A stretch of DNA of 64,000 bases from Lachnotalea glycerini (GTDB taxonomy: Bacteria > Bacillota > Clostridia > Lachnospirales > Lachnospiraceae): contig NZ_QICS01000004.1 in the NCBI RefSeq assembly GCF_003201285.1, forward strand, positions 186,001-250,000. Reading direction: 5' to 3'. Shown here piece after piece: positions 33,235-42,041 of this stretch; position 1 is the stretch's first letter; each line of letters opens with the position of its first letter. The notes beneath the pieces were generated by a model that was not told the origin of the DNA, searched no databases, and was given only the letters and a program-made list of their open reading frames with translations. Position numbers and translations under genes: made by a program.

Positions 33235-33540
33235 GTGAGTACTTATGAAAATGATGCAAAGGTATTTAAAGCTTTCTGTGATGAAAATCGTTTAAAGATT
33301 CTAAAATTACTGCAAACGGGTGAAAAATGTGCTTGTAGGCTTTTGGAAGATTTAAAAATTGGTCAATCAACGTTATCTCATCATATGAAAATTTTGTGTG
33401 AATCTGGTGTGGTAAATGCACGAAAAGATGGAAAATGGATTTATTATTCGATTAGTCCAGAGGGTAGTGAATATGCTAGAAAATTATTGAAAGAAATTAC
33501 GGTTATCTACTCTGATACAAAAGATAAGTGTTGTTTATAA
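33235..33540 (+). CDS. ArsR-family metalloregulator
   Basis: The start is GTG at 33235, 9 bases after GAGGTG. The 101-residue protein has the ArsR winged helix with C32-A-C34 in the metal-binding helix (EKCACRLLEDL) and the recognition helix IGQSTLSHHMK. This matches the ELCVCDL arsenite site of ArsR. A C-terminal CC may add ligands. It represses its operon until As(III) or Sb(III) binds, and it lies before the ACR3 pump. Confidence 0.9.
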   Translation: MSTYENDAKVFKAFCDENRLKILKLLQTGEKCACRLLEDLKIGQSTLSHHMKILCESGVVNARKDGKWIYYSISPEGSEYARKLLKEITVIYSDTKDKCCL

Positions 33541-33626
33541 AGATATTGATACTGTGCAGATACTTTATTCAAGAATAACAGAATGGCAATGTTAGATGTA
33601 TTTATTTAATGAAAGAGAGGGTAATT

Positions 33627-34670
33627 ATGAGTAAGGAAAGTAAATTAGAAATCGGATTTTTTGAAAAATACCTAACGATTTGGGTTGTATTATGTATGGT
33701 AATCGGTGTATTAATAGGAACGTATTTACCAGCGATACCTAATTTTCTTGGCAAATTTGAATATGCCAATGTATCGATTCCAATTGCTATTTTAATTTGG
33801 GTCATGATTTATCCAATGATGTTGAAAGTGGATTTTAAAAGCGTACGAAATGTAGGAAAGAATCCAAAAGGTCTGTATATTACATGGGTTACAAATTGGC
33901 TGATTAAGCCATTTACCATGTATTTTATTGCCTCTTTCTTTTTCTATGTGGTCTTTAAGGGATTTATTTCGCCAGAGCTTGCCAAGGATTATCTGGCTGG
34001 AGCCGTGCTATTAGGCGCAGCGCCGTGTACCGCTATGGTATTTGTTTGGAGTCATCTATGCAAAGGAAATCCAGCCTATACGGTAGTTCAAGTAGCGACG
34101 AATGACTTGATTATATTGTTTGCATTTACTCCAATTGTAGGATTTTTGCTAGGTGTGAGCGGGGTCAGCATACCTTGGGCAACCTTATTCTTATCGGTAA
34201 TTTTATTTGTTGTTATTCCGCTAGGTGCAGGAATTATCACACGAATTACTATTATTAAGAATAAGGGAGAAGAATATTTTAATCAGAGTTTTATTCCTAA
34301 ATTTAATCAAATTACCATGATAGGCTTATTGCTGACATTGGTTATTATATTTTCTTTTCAAGGTAACGTGATTATTGTGAATCCATTGCATATTTTGTTT
34401 ATTGCAGTACCTTTGATTATACAAACCTTCTTTATATTCTTTTTAGCCTATTTGGCTGGTAAATTCTTACGATTGCCGCATGATATTGCAGCACCTGCAG
34501 GAATGATAGGTGCTTCTAATTTCTTTGAATTGGCAGTTGCAGTTGCAATATCGTTATTTGGTGCAAAAAGTCCAGTGGCACTAGCAACGATAGTAGGCGT
34601 CTTGGTAGAAGTGCCAGTCATGCTTACCTTGGTAAAAATTGCAAATAGAACGAAAACTTGGTTTTCATAA
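33627..34670 (+). CDS. acr3: arsenite efflux permease (ACR3 family)
   Basis: The start is the ATG at 33627 with GAGAGGG upstream. The 347-residue membrane protein has ten predicted spans and the ACR3 motif GAAPCTAMVFVWSHL with the essential Cys of TM4, plus ATNDLIILFAFTP in the next span. ACR3 pumps arsenite out using proton motive force. No arsC or arsD follows, so arsenate would have to be reduced by an enzyme encoded elsewhere. 142 bases after it hold no gene. Confidence 0.92.
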   Translation: MSKESKLEIGFFEKYLTIWVVLCMVIGVLIGTYLPAIPNFLGKFEYANVSIPIAILIWVMIYPMMLKVDFKSVRNVGKNPKGLYITWVTNWLIKPFTMYFIASFFFYVVFKGFISPELAKDYLAGAVLLGAAPCTAMVFVWSHLCKGNPAYTVVQVATNDLIILFAFTPIVGFLLGVSGVSIPWATLFLSVILFVVIPLGAGIITRITIIKNKGEEYFNQSFIPKFNQITMIGLLLTLVIIFSFQGNVIIVNPLHILFIAVPLIIQTFFIFFLAYLAGKFLRLPHDIAAPAGMIGASNFFELAVAVAISLFGAKSPVALATIVGVLVEVPVMLTLVKIANRTKTWFS

Positions 34671-34812
34671 CTTATATGATAATGGAAAAGATTGATAGAA
34701 TAACATATAGAGTATGAGAGTCAGGTGTATGCCGACCGGAAAGCCAAGTCTGGATAATAAATACCCAAATGTATACTATTGTTATATTTTTTAAGTTAAT
34801 ATAACCACTACT

Positions 34813-35706
34813 TTAATTTGGAGTTAACTGAAGATCATTGTCAAAAGCGTATTGGTGTAATAACTTTTTCATCTTTTTTAATAAATATATGTTTCCCCTG
34901 TCTGGATAATAATTGGTTAACATGTAGCAGATCCTTGCGGGGGGCGAATCAATTAGATTATATATCTGAAGAGACATTTCCTGATTTAATAGTAATAAAT
35001 TACTTCTTTGTATTATGGACCAGTAAGTTTCATTGGTAAGAAACTGTTTTAATAAAGCGCAAGAGTCAACTTCGATTCTGGGTTTCTTTGAAGCGAATTT
35101 ATAATCATGCCACATTTTAAAATCGTCGCTCCATCGCTGATAAATTTCATAGTTTACATCTAAATCTTCAGTACAAATTTTCTTGATGCCTTCGGGATTT
35201 TTGCAAGGTCTAATAACATAATAATCTTGCATAAAAACTGGTTCACACATAACACCATTTACATTTCTTGCTTCAGAAACAAATGCAACATCTAATTCTT
35301 TTTTTGCGATTAATTCATAAGCTTCAATTGTCTGATAGGTAAAAATAGAAATATTAACCTCTTCATCTTCAGCCATTTTTTTACAAACATTAGCTACGAT
35401 GGGCGAACCTAAACTTGAAATAGAAGATACAAGTAATGTTTTAGAAAGTTTTTCTTGAACAACTTCTATTTCTTCATATAAATTTAAAAATTTTTGAGCA
35501 ATAATTAAAAATTCTCCTCCTTTTCTTGTTATTTCAACATTCTTTTTCCCTTTTCCCCTGACAATTAAAGAATAGCCCAATTTTTCTTCCAAGGTTTTTA
35601 TTCGACTAGTAATTGTTGGCTGCGTTTTATAAAGAAGTTCAGCAGTTTTCGTTAAATTTCTGTTCTCACACAAAAGAACGAATGTTTCGAGAAGATCATA
35701 ATCCAT
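34813..35706 (-). CDS. LysR-family regulator
   Basis: A 297-residue protein with the N-terminal helix-turn-helix ENRNLTKTAELLYKTQPTITSRIKTLEEKLGYSLIVRG and a C-terminal periplasmic-fold effector domain. AAAGGAG precedes the ATG. It is divergent from the amino acid permease across 165 bases, the classic LysR arrangement, and probably activates the permease-aminotransferase pair when the substrate is present. Confidence 0.88.
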   Translation of the reverse strand: MDYDLLETFVLLCENRNLTKTAELLYKTQPTITSRIKTLEEKLGYSLIVRGKGKKNVEITRKGGEFLIIAQKFLNLYEEIEVVQEKLSKTLLVSSISSLGSPIVANVCKKMAEDEEVNISIFTYQTIEAYELIAKKELDVAFVSEARNVNGVMCEPVFMQDYYVIRPCKNPEGIKKICTEDLDVNYEIYQRWSDDFKMWHDYKFASKKPRIEVDSCALLKQFLTNETYWSIIQRSNLLLLNQEMSLQIYNLIDSPPARICYMLTNYYPDRGNIYLLKKMKKLLHQYAFDNDLQLTPN

Positions 35707-35871
35707 AAAAAATCAGCTCCTTTAGATTGTAGTATTAATTATAGATATTATTTATATTATACATAATAATAATTGATTTTACAATAATGGTATTAATGAC
35801 TATAATCACGATATATTCTGCAGAGTATTTTGTTTTAAATGACGATAAAAGAAGAGGAGGTAAGTTAAAAT

Positions 35872-37233
35872 ATGGTGCAAAATGTAAAAAATGATCAGCT
35901 TAAACGAAATGTTTCGGGTTTTAATGCATACACCATGGTCGTAGGAACAATTATTGGGACTGGAATTTTTTTCAAACCCCAAGCCATTTTTAGTGCGACT
36001 GGTACGGCTTCCCTGGGATTGATCTCATGGGTTATCGGATGTTTTTTAGGGCTTTGCGGAGGACTCATAGTTGCCGAAATAGGGGCAATGATACCAGAAA
36101 CAGGGGGATTAATGACCTATATTGAGAAAATATACTCAAAATCATTAGGTTTTATGGTTGGTTGGGCACAAATGGTGGTTTTTTATCCAATTAGAAAATC
36201 TGCAAGTGCTGTAGTGTTTGGAATACAAGCTACGGCGCTATTCGCGCTTGATGAGAAATATGCGATACCAATTGCTGTTGGATTAACTGTTTATTTATTT
36301 GTTGTTAATTTATTGGGAAATAAAGTATGTGATTATTCCATCAATATAGCAACTTTTTTAAAATTTGTTCCGATTATTTTAATTATTGTATTTGGGCTTT
36401 TCTTAAATACAAATCCGGTGGAAATCAAACTATTTCCGGTAACAGTTAATACGCATCCGTTTTTTCAGGGACTTTCCATAAGCGTTATAGCAACATTGTA
36501 TGCTACGGATGGCTGGATCAATATTACCAACATAGGAGGTGAAATTGTAGAACCTCAGAAAAATATTCCAAAGGCTCTGATTGGCGGACTTCTTACAGTC
36601 AGTGGTGTATATCTTTTAATTAATATTGCTTATCTTCGGGTAATGACACCTTCTGAAATGGCAGCAAGTGCTACCGTTGCCTCCGATGCAGCAGGAAGGT
36701 TGTTTGGCAATATAGGTCAAAAAACTGTTGCCGTTGGTATTTTAATATCAATAATGGGATCACATACAGGATTTACACGAGCAGCATGGAGGATCCCTTA
36801 TGCATTGGGAGTACGTGACTGGCTACCATTTAGTGGATGGTTTAGTAAAGTAAGTGAAAAGACTCAGATGCCAGTAAATAGTGGAATATTTGTAACTGTA
36901 CTTACAATTCTAAGCACTATTTTACTTCCAAACTTCAACGTTTTAACCGATATTGGTTCTTATGTAATTTGGTTCTTTTATACCTTGACATTTATTGGAC
37001 TTTTTATCTTAAGAAAAAAATGGGCAGATGTTGAAAGGTTTTACAAGGTTCCATTATACCCGGTTATCCCAATTATTGGTGTAATGGGAGGTATATTCGT
37101 AGTTATATCAACAACTATATATCAGCCTAAGATTGCTTTACTGAGTGTATTACTTGTTGTAATTGGACTACCTATCTATTACTTCAAAACGAAAGAACAT
37201 AATGATTTAGCTGATGATATTAGGAGGATATAA
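35872..37233 (+). CDS. APC-superfamily amino acid transporter
   Basis: A 453-residue membrane protein with twelve hydrophobic segments and the APC motif GTIIGTGIFFKPQA in the first span, later LYATDGWINITNIGGEI. These proteins take up amino acids or exchange them for related compounds. The substrate is probably what the PLP enzyme encoded next acts on. The stop codon lies 1 base before the ATG of that gene, so they are translated together. Confidence 0.88.
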   Translation: MVQNVKNDQLKRNVSGFNAYTMVVGTIIGTGIFFKPQAIFSATGTASLGLISWVIGCFLGLCGGLIVAEIGAMIPETGGLMTYIEKIYSKSLGFMVGWAQMVVFYPIRKSASAVVFGIQATALFALDEKYAIPIAVGLTVYLFVVNLLGNKVCDYSINIATFLKFVPIILIIVFGLFLNTNPVEIKLFPVTVNTHPFFQGLSISVIATLYATDGWINITNIGGEIVEPQKNIPKALIGGLLTVSGVYLLINIAYLRVMTPSEMAASATVASDAAGRLFGNIGQKTVAVGILISIMGSHTGFTRAAWRIPYALGVRDWLPFSGWFSKVSEKTQMPVNSGIFVTVLTILSTILLPNFNVLTDIGSYVIWFFYTLTFIGLFILRKKWADVERFYKVPLYPVIPIIGVMGGIFVVISTTIYQPKIALLSVLLVVIGLPIYYFKTKEHNDLADDIRRI

Positions 37234-37234
37234 C

Positions 37235-38515
37235 ATGAAAAATATGACAGATAAAATGTTTACGAAAGAAGAACTACAGGAAATTAGATCAAAATTTAAA
37301 TATGTTGATCATGATTTTGAAGGGACAAACAGGTTGTTTTTTGATAATGCGGGTGGCTCTTTAAGATTGATTAAAGCAGAAGAGGAATTCAAGCGTATTG
37401 ATGAATTGCCAGATGCATCTGAGCATTCGAATAAGCTGGCACTTTATTTGGCTGATGTTGAAAATAAAGGAAGAGAAGATATAAAAAGTGTTATTTTTAA
37501 TGCAAAAAGCGGCGTTATCTATCCAGGCTTTACAGCTTCCCAGATCATGATGGAAATAGTACGAGTAATTAGTGACAATGCAAAAGGAACAAATTACGTT
37601 ACAACAACTTTAGAGCATCCATCTGCATATGACGCAATTACATACTATTCTAAAAAAAATAATTGCGAGATGAGGGTTGCTGGAGTAAATATCTCAACTG
37701 GTGGTATCGATGTTGATGCGGTTACATCACTCATTGATTCAGAAACGGCTATTTTATGCTGTATGGCTGCTTCTAATATATCCGGCTATATTTATGATAT
37801 TGAAAAGATATTCAAAAAAGCAAGAGAAATCAACCCTGAAATTTATATTATTTGTGATGCTGTACAGCATGCGCCCCATGGAATTCTGGATCCCGAGAAA
37901 TATGGTATTGATGCCATGAATATTGCACCTTATAAATTTTTTGGGATAAGGGGATTCAGTATTGCATATCTTTCAGACAGAATTGCCTCATTTGCCCATC
38001 ATAGGTTATTGGGAAAAGCTTCCGATGAATGGGAAATTGGTAGTCCGGCACCTGCACATTTTGCAGCAATTTCAGCAATTGTTGACTATGTAGCCGAACT
38101 TGGTGAAAAGCACGGCAATGGTGAGACAAATAGAAGAAAACTATTCGAAATGGGAATGAAAAGAATTTCCGATCATGAAAGAGGTTTACTTTACATGATG
38201 CTGGAAGGAACAGAAAATGTTAAAGGACTACGTTATGTTGATGGCTTGACAGTGAAAATGGATGGAACAGATCTCTATACCAGGGATTTAATTATGAGCA
38301 TTGAATTTGCGAATATGAGCTGCGAGCAGGCGGTAGAAGAGTATGAAAAACGCAATACAGTAACGTTTGAAAGATCTGCTTCTAGTTTGTATTCCAAGAG
38401 AATGGTTGAAGCTTTTGACTCAAAAGGGGTTGTAAGACTTTCACCATTACATGTTAATTCGCCTGAGGAGATTGAAGAATTTTTGAGGGTATCTCAAGAA
38501 ATTTCACGTTTATAG
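37235..38515 (+). CDS. class V aminotransferase-fold PLP enzyme
   Basis: The start is the ATG at 37235 after AGGAGG. The 426-residue protein has fold type I features: TLEHPSAYDAI, Asp in IICDAVQHAPHG, and the cofactor lysine K234 in APYKFFG, which is preceded by A-P rather than the His common in cysteine desulfurases. Family members include cysteine desulfurases, selenocysteine lyases and isopenicillin N epimerase-like enzymes. No Fe-S assembly genes are near, so a catabolic lyase or epimerase role on the imported amino acid is more likely. The substrate is unknown. Confidence 0.85.
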   Translation: MKNMTDKMFTKEELQEIRSKFKYVDHDFEGTNRLFFDNAGGSLRLIKAEEEFKRIDELPDASEHSNKLALYLADVENKGREDIKSVIFNAKSGVIYPGFTASQIMMEIVRVISDNAKGTNYVTTTLEHPSAYDAITYYSKKNNCEMRVAGVNISTGGIDVDAVTSLIDSETAILCCMAASNISGYIYDIEKIFKKAREINPEIYIICDAVQHAPHGILDPEKYGIDAMNIAPYKFFGIRGFSIAYLSDRIASFAHHRLLGKASDEWEIGSPAPAHFAAISAIVDYVAELGEKHGNGETNRRKLFEMGMKRISDHERGLLYMMLEGTENVKGLRYVDGLTVKMDGTDLYTRDLIMSIEFANMSCEQAVEEYEKRNTVTFERSASSLYSKRMVEAFDSKGVVRLSPLHVNSPEEIEEFLRVSQEISRL

Positions 38516-38528
38516 GACTACAAACAAG

Positions 38529-38601
38529 AAAGCGGACTCCCTCACTCATGAGGGTCTTGAACGCTTTACCACGCCAAATGCAGTCACGCAGTGACATTCT
38601 C
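38529..38601 (-). repeat. dispersed structured repeat, inverted copy C
   Basis: On the minus strand it carries the 30-bp core (38572-38601) matching 16124-16153 with 3 mismatches, including the GTCAC/GTGAC stem. CCCTCA/TGAGGG (38539-38544, 38549-38554) and AAAGCG/CGCTTT (38529-38534, 38562-38567) form nested hairpins. It lies 13 bases after the PLP enzyme gene. Confidence 0.75.
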
Positions 38602-38637
38602 TACTTACAACAAGGTCTTTCTCGTATGAAATAAAAG

Positions 38638-38673
38638 AATCTCTTGCATCCGATTGGATACAAGAGATTTTTT
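38638..38673 (+). terminator. terminator after the permease-PLP operon
   Basis: AATCTCTTGCATCC and GGATACAAGAGATT pair with one mismatch around a GATT loop, followed by TTTT. It is separated from the coding end by the repeat. Confidence 0.9.
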
Positions 38674-38830
38674 AGGATAAGTTTGAATAGAAATTATATT
38701 ATAGGAGTATCTACCGTAAAAGAAAAACTGATAATTACTTATCAAGGTATGAAACAGTATGAGGAAAACGGTTGGTTTAACGGGTTGATTTATATGCTAA
38801 GCAATTGATACATGTAGTGAAATACTAGCT

Positions 38831-38851
38831 ATGTAACATCCTATGTTACAT
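38831..38851. promoter_or_regulatory. perfect palindrome upstream of the XRE gene
   Basis: ATGTAACAT, 3 bases, ATGTTACAT. It lies about 20 bases before a TTGTTT-17-TATACT promoter and is a good candidate operator for the XRE regulator. A short frame (about 38708-38809) before it looks like a gene remnant without a start. Confidence 0.7.
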
Positions 38852-38926
38852 ATGCACAGGATAAGTGCTTGTTTGTAGTTGGCTGTTGATATATACTAAT
38901 AGCAACAAAACGAAAGGGGTACCGAA

Positions 38927-39403
38927 ATGGAAATAGGTATTAAAATATCCCAAGCAAGACGTGAACAAGGAATCACACAAGTAGAGCTGGCAGAAAAAAT
39001 GTCAGTAACAAGACAGACAGTATCCCGCTGGGAATCCGGAGTGGCTTATCCTGATATAGAGAAAGTAGTAGATATCGCTGAAATCCTTCATGTATCATGT
39101 GACTATCTTTTAATGACAGATTCCAACATGAGGAATGAAGATCCCATCAATGAAAATAAAGGTAATCTAGCTTCGTTCACTTCTGTTACGAGATTGCTCA
39201 CTACATTGGAAAGAAAAACAGTTCGCATGTCCTTTTATGATAATGAAGAGGATATGGATGCATCAAATGTAATCTGTAAAGTTGAGGGCTTTGAAGGAAA
39301 TTGGATAAGGGTAATAATTATGAAAAAGAAGGAAGAACGAAAAAAGATTATTGCGCTTTCGTCAATACTGTCCTTTGAAATTGTAGATGAGGAGGATTCG
39401 TAA
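38927..39403 (+). CDS. XRE-family regulator with a C-terminal sensor-like domain
   Basis: Residues 1-65 form a canonical XRE helix-turn-helix (ISQARREQGITQVELAEKMSVTRQTVSRWESGVAYPDIEKVVDIAEIL). The last 60 residues (TVRMSFYDNEEDMDAS, then GNWIRVIIMKKKEERKKIIALSSILSFEI) form a small beta-rich domain. The next protein contains a second copy of that domain. AAGGGG precedes the ATG. The gene ends one base before the next begins, so the pair is co-translated. Confidence 0.85.
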   Translation: MEIGIKISQARREQGITQVELAEKMSVTRQTVSRWESGVAYPDIEKVVDIAEILHVSCDYLLMTDSNMRNEDPINENKGNLASFTSVTRLLTTLERKTVRMSFYDNEEDMDASNVICKVEGFEGNWIRVIIMKKKEERKKIIALSSILSFEIVDEEDS

Positions 39404-39757
39404 ATGGAATATATATATGGAATATGGGCCTTTTTAGGTTTCCTTGCCTTTTTACAAGTTAGTAGCTTGTCAACCAAGCAGAAGCGAATGGAAAGACGTG
39501 AAAATGATGATTCTCAGGTAAGAAGTAGTATGAAAGACGATATGAAGATGATATTGACTCCATATGTTGGAAAAGAAGTAATATTTGACTTTTATGAAGA
39601 TGAAGAAGATTTAGACATGGTCAACACTAACAAAAATAAATTTATCCTTTTAGATGTTGATGAAAAATGGGCCTTAATTAGAATTGAGAGCACAAGAAAA
39701 ACAGTGAATAAGTTGATACGAATTTCTTCTGTCAAGGGAGTGTCTTTCAATGGATAG
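39404..39757 (+). CDS. small membrane-anchored protein sharing the XRE protein's C-terminal domain
   Basis: A 117-residue protein with one N-terminal membrane span (IYGIWAFLGFLAFLQVSSL), a charged linker, and a domain reading GKEVIFDFYEDEEDLDMVN, KWALIRIESTRKTVNKLIRISSVKGVSF. This lines up with the end of the XRE protein encoded directly upstream. A soluble DNA-binding protein and a membrane protein carrying the same domain suggest that the domains pair, tethering the regulator at the membrane. The function is otherwise unknown. Confidence 0.75.
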   Translation: MEYIYGIWAFLGFLAFLQVSSLSTKQKRMERRENDDSQVRSSMKDDMKMILTPYVGKEVIFDFYEDEEDLDMVNTNKNKFILLDVDEKWALIRIESTRKTVNKLIRISSVKGVSFNG

Positions 39758-39803
39758 ATTTGTTTTGAAATCAGCAAAGTAGCAGCATTTAATAGCGCTA
39801 AAA

Positions 39804-39846
39804 CAGGGAGCTACCAGCTATCAAGCGATAATTCTCCCTGCTTTAT
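39804..39846 (+). terminator. terminator after the XRE pair
   Basis: CAGGGAG and CTCCCTG pair, with a loop of 23 bases, followed by CTTTATTAT. The GC stem is good but the T run is weak. Confidence 0.6.
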
Positions 39847-39932
39847 TATATTTTGGATGAAACAGTAAATTAAGATCTCCTATTTTATTAGCACTTCTTC
39901 CTTACACTGTCCATCTATTCTTATCAAATTAT

Positions 39933-41603
39933 TTATTTTCCAAAGTTAAACCAGTTAATATTGAACAGGTATCCATTTTGCCCTGTATATTTTAGGTATA
40001 AGTCATGTTTTCCACTTGCGCCGCTGACATTACACGTTACATTAACCCAATTCTCCCAACCATTGGTTCCTGAAATTGAGCATGTTCCAACTAAGGATCC
40101 GGTAATGCTGTCAAGTCTTAGTTCAATATTACCTCCGTTGGTGGCACTGGATACTCTAGCCTGGAAGCTTGTCGCATTACTGTCAAAATTAACGTTTTTA
40201 TAAACAGTGTAATCACCATTCTCTATATATCCTACGTACTCTCCACCTTCAGAGCAATTAACGTTTTGAGTTCCCGACTGGTTGTCATAGTTCTCTGCTT
40301 CTATCCTTGAATATGCATCGACTGAATCCGTAGAGGTGATTTCTCCCAAGTCACCTACAAAGGTGGTAATACTTTGAGCCGGAAGCTGTGCATCAAATGA
40401 GCCTCCTGATACATTAATGGATGAGCCGGATGCCATACTTTGGCTGCTGCTGGTTGTATATGTAGATAGTTTTGATACTGATCCATTCTGTATGTTAAAC
40501 TTTTGGCTTACCGCAGAGGTACCTGTATTGACTGCGACTATAACCGCCTTATTGTCACCTGTATAGGCCGAAACATAAACATTTGTATTTGGATTCGCTG
40601 TTGCATCAACTCTATTGTAACCAGGGCGAATAAATTTTGCAAATTGACCAAGTACATATGCTCTCTTATAGATTGTACCTGAGGAAGAAGCCAAACCATT
40701 GGGCCAGGTTATCCACCAATATACATAAGCATTCATGTTTCCTGTTACCATACAATCATGAATTTCTTTACCCATTTTCATCAGGTTGTCCGTATTGTCA
40801 TTATCATAATAATGTTCTGTCATCCAGAGTTCTTTTCCAGCTGCCTTTTGTTGGAAAAGAGGATAAGAAAATTCACTAAGCTGAGTGCCATAAAGATGAA
40901 GACCTAACACATCCAAATTATTAAGAGCCGCAGAATCATTTAAAATAGGATTGGACATATCTTTACGGTATTGAAATGACTCAGGTGCCATTACCTTACA
41001 ATTAATTGATCCAGCATTATTTTTCATAAAGTTGAGCATTTCCTGCGAAGTCCACCATGTCCAATCATTCGCATAATCTGGTTCATTTTGTACAGAAATA
41101 GCATAAAGATTGACACCATTATCTTTCATGTATTTAACGTAAGCATTGAGATATTGTACATATTCATCATATTTATCGTATTTGAGACGTTTCGCATCAG
41201 AATCACCGCTCTTAGTAAAGCTTTCCTGCATATAGGCAGGAGGATTCCATGGTGAAGCAAATACGATAGCTCCATTTGCACTTGCCTTTTTGGCATTTGA
41301 AAGCTCGGATGCCCATGCACTGTAGTTACCTGATTTCCATTTGTCACCTATTCCTTCTTCAATACGCAGTCTTAAGATGCTGTATCCAAGATCACTATAA
41401 AGAGAATTCATTACGGTATCATTGATAGTGCCGCACCAGGCACTTGATGCACCAAATCCGGTTATTTTCTGCTTTGTACCCGCCAGATTTATTGTCGCAC
41501 TTCCGGCAGCTGAAACCTCAGAAATAGGTACTTCAAATATTAGTGATAATGTAATGATGCAGATTAATAATATACTAATTTGTTTTTTTATACTTTTTAA
41601 CAT
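39933..41603 (-). CDS. secreted GH30 xylanase with C-terminal carbohydrate-binding module
   Basis: The start is the ATG at 41603, 6 bases after GGGAGGG. The 556-residue protein has a Sec signal peptide (basic start, hydrophobic core, SEVSAAG cleavage region). The GH30 barrel follows (ITGFGASSAWCG, SPWNPPAYMQ), with acid/base E174 in SVQNEPDY and nucleophile E263 in LWMTEHYY, then a beta side domain and a CBM6/35-like module (YSRIEAENYDNQSGTQNV to the end). The pattern is that of subfamily 8 glucuronoxylanases, which cut xylan next to glucuronic acid side chains. It is the only clearly secreted glycanase here. Confidence 0.9.
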   Translation of the reverse strand: MLKSIKKQISILLICIITLSLIFEVPISEVSAAGSATINLAGTKQKITGFGASSAWCGTINDTVMNSLYSDLGYSILRLRIEEGIGDKWKSGNYSAWASELSNAKKASANGAIVFASPWNPPAYMQESFTKSGDSDAKRLKYDKYDEYVQYLNAYVKYMKDNGVNLYAISVQNEPDYANDWTWWTSQEMLNFMKNNAGSINCKVMAPESFQYRKDMSNPILNDSAALNNLDVLGLHLYGTQLSEFSYPLFQQKAAGKELWMTEHYYDNDNTDNLMKMGKEIHDCMVTGNMNAYVYWWITWPNGLASSSGTIYKRAYVLGQFAKFIRPGYNRVDATANPNTNVYVSAYTGDNKAVIVAVNTGTSAVSQKFNIQNGSVSKLSTYTTSSSQSMASGSSINVSGGSFDAQLPAQSITTFVGDLGEITSTDSVDAYSRIEAENYDNQSGTQNVNCSEGGEYVGYIENGDYTVYKNVNFDSNATSFQARVSSATNGGNIELRLDSITGSLVGTCSISGTNGWENWVNVTCNVSGASGKHDLYLKYTGQNGYLFNINWFNFGK

Positions 41604-42041
41604 AGTTAGCCCTCCCATTAATATTCTATCTGTTTATACTATACTTTTGCTTTATACGGGGAAATCAGTATAATACCCAGTCGCTTTTTCGTAACCCCCC
41701 TATTTGTCTTTTAGCACTGAACCCTGTCTTAAAGATTCAGGCTAACATCTATCATAGCCCCCACCCTCCTTTTTACATTAGTTTGTAAATTTTTAGAGTA
41801 TTATGAACAACCTGTTAATTATGAAATAACAGCTCATCTATTCTAAAAAAATCAAACTGATCTTTTGCACCCCTTTTTGCTGTATTGTGACAAATTTCGA
41901 CAATATCTCGGTAAATATTAGTCTATAAACATAATCATATCATAATTTTTACAAATTAAAAAGAATTATTCCTCGACATAATTTTACACTATTTTACATC
42001 AGTCACTTTCACCCGAACAAGCAGTTACGCTGAATGGAATT
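41604..42041 (-). other. long untranslated region before the xylanase gene
   Basis: 438 bases separate the TetR stop from the xylanase start. On the minus strand an AGGAGGG precedes an 8-codon frame (41755-41729, reading MIDVSLNL). Runs of G (41694-41700) and several weak hairpins lie closer to the gene. I looked for a cyclic-di-GMP riboswitch and found no convincing core. The promoter is probably in the AT-rich distal half. Confidence 0.4.

Noticed and set aside
34690-34760. Riboswitch-like stretch after acr3
   Set aside because: Short complementary pieces (GCCGACCGG, GCCAAGTC) exist but do not form a convincing fold, and no gene follows on that strand.
41604-41760. Cyclic-di-GMP riboswitch before the xylanase
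   Set aside because: A GGGTTAC-like string is present, but the rest of the conserved core is not in the right order.
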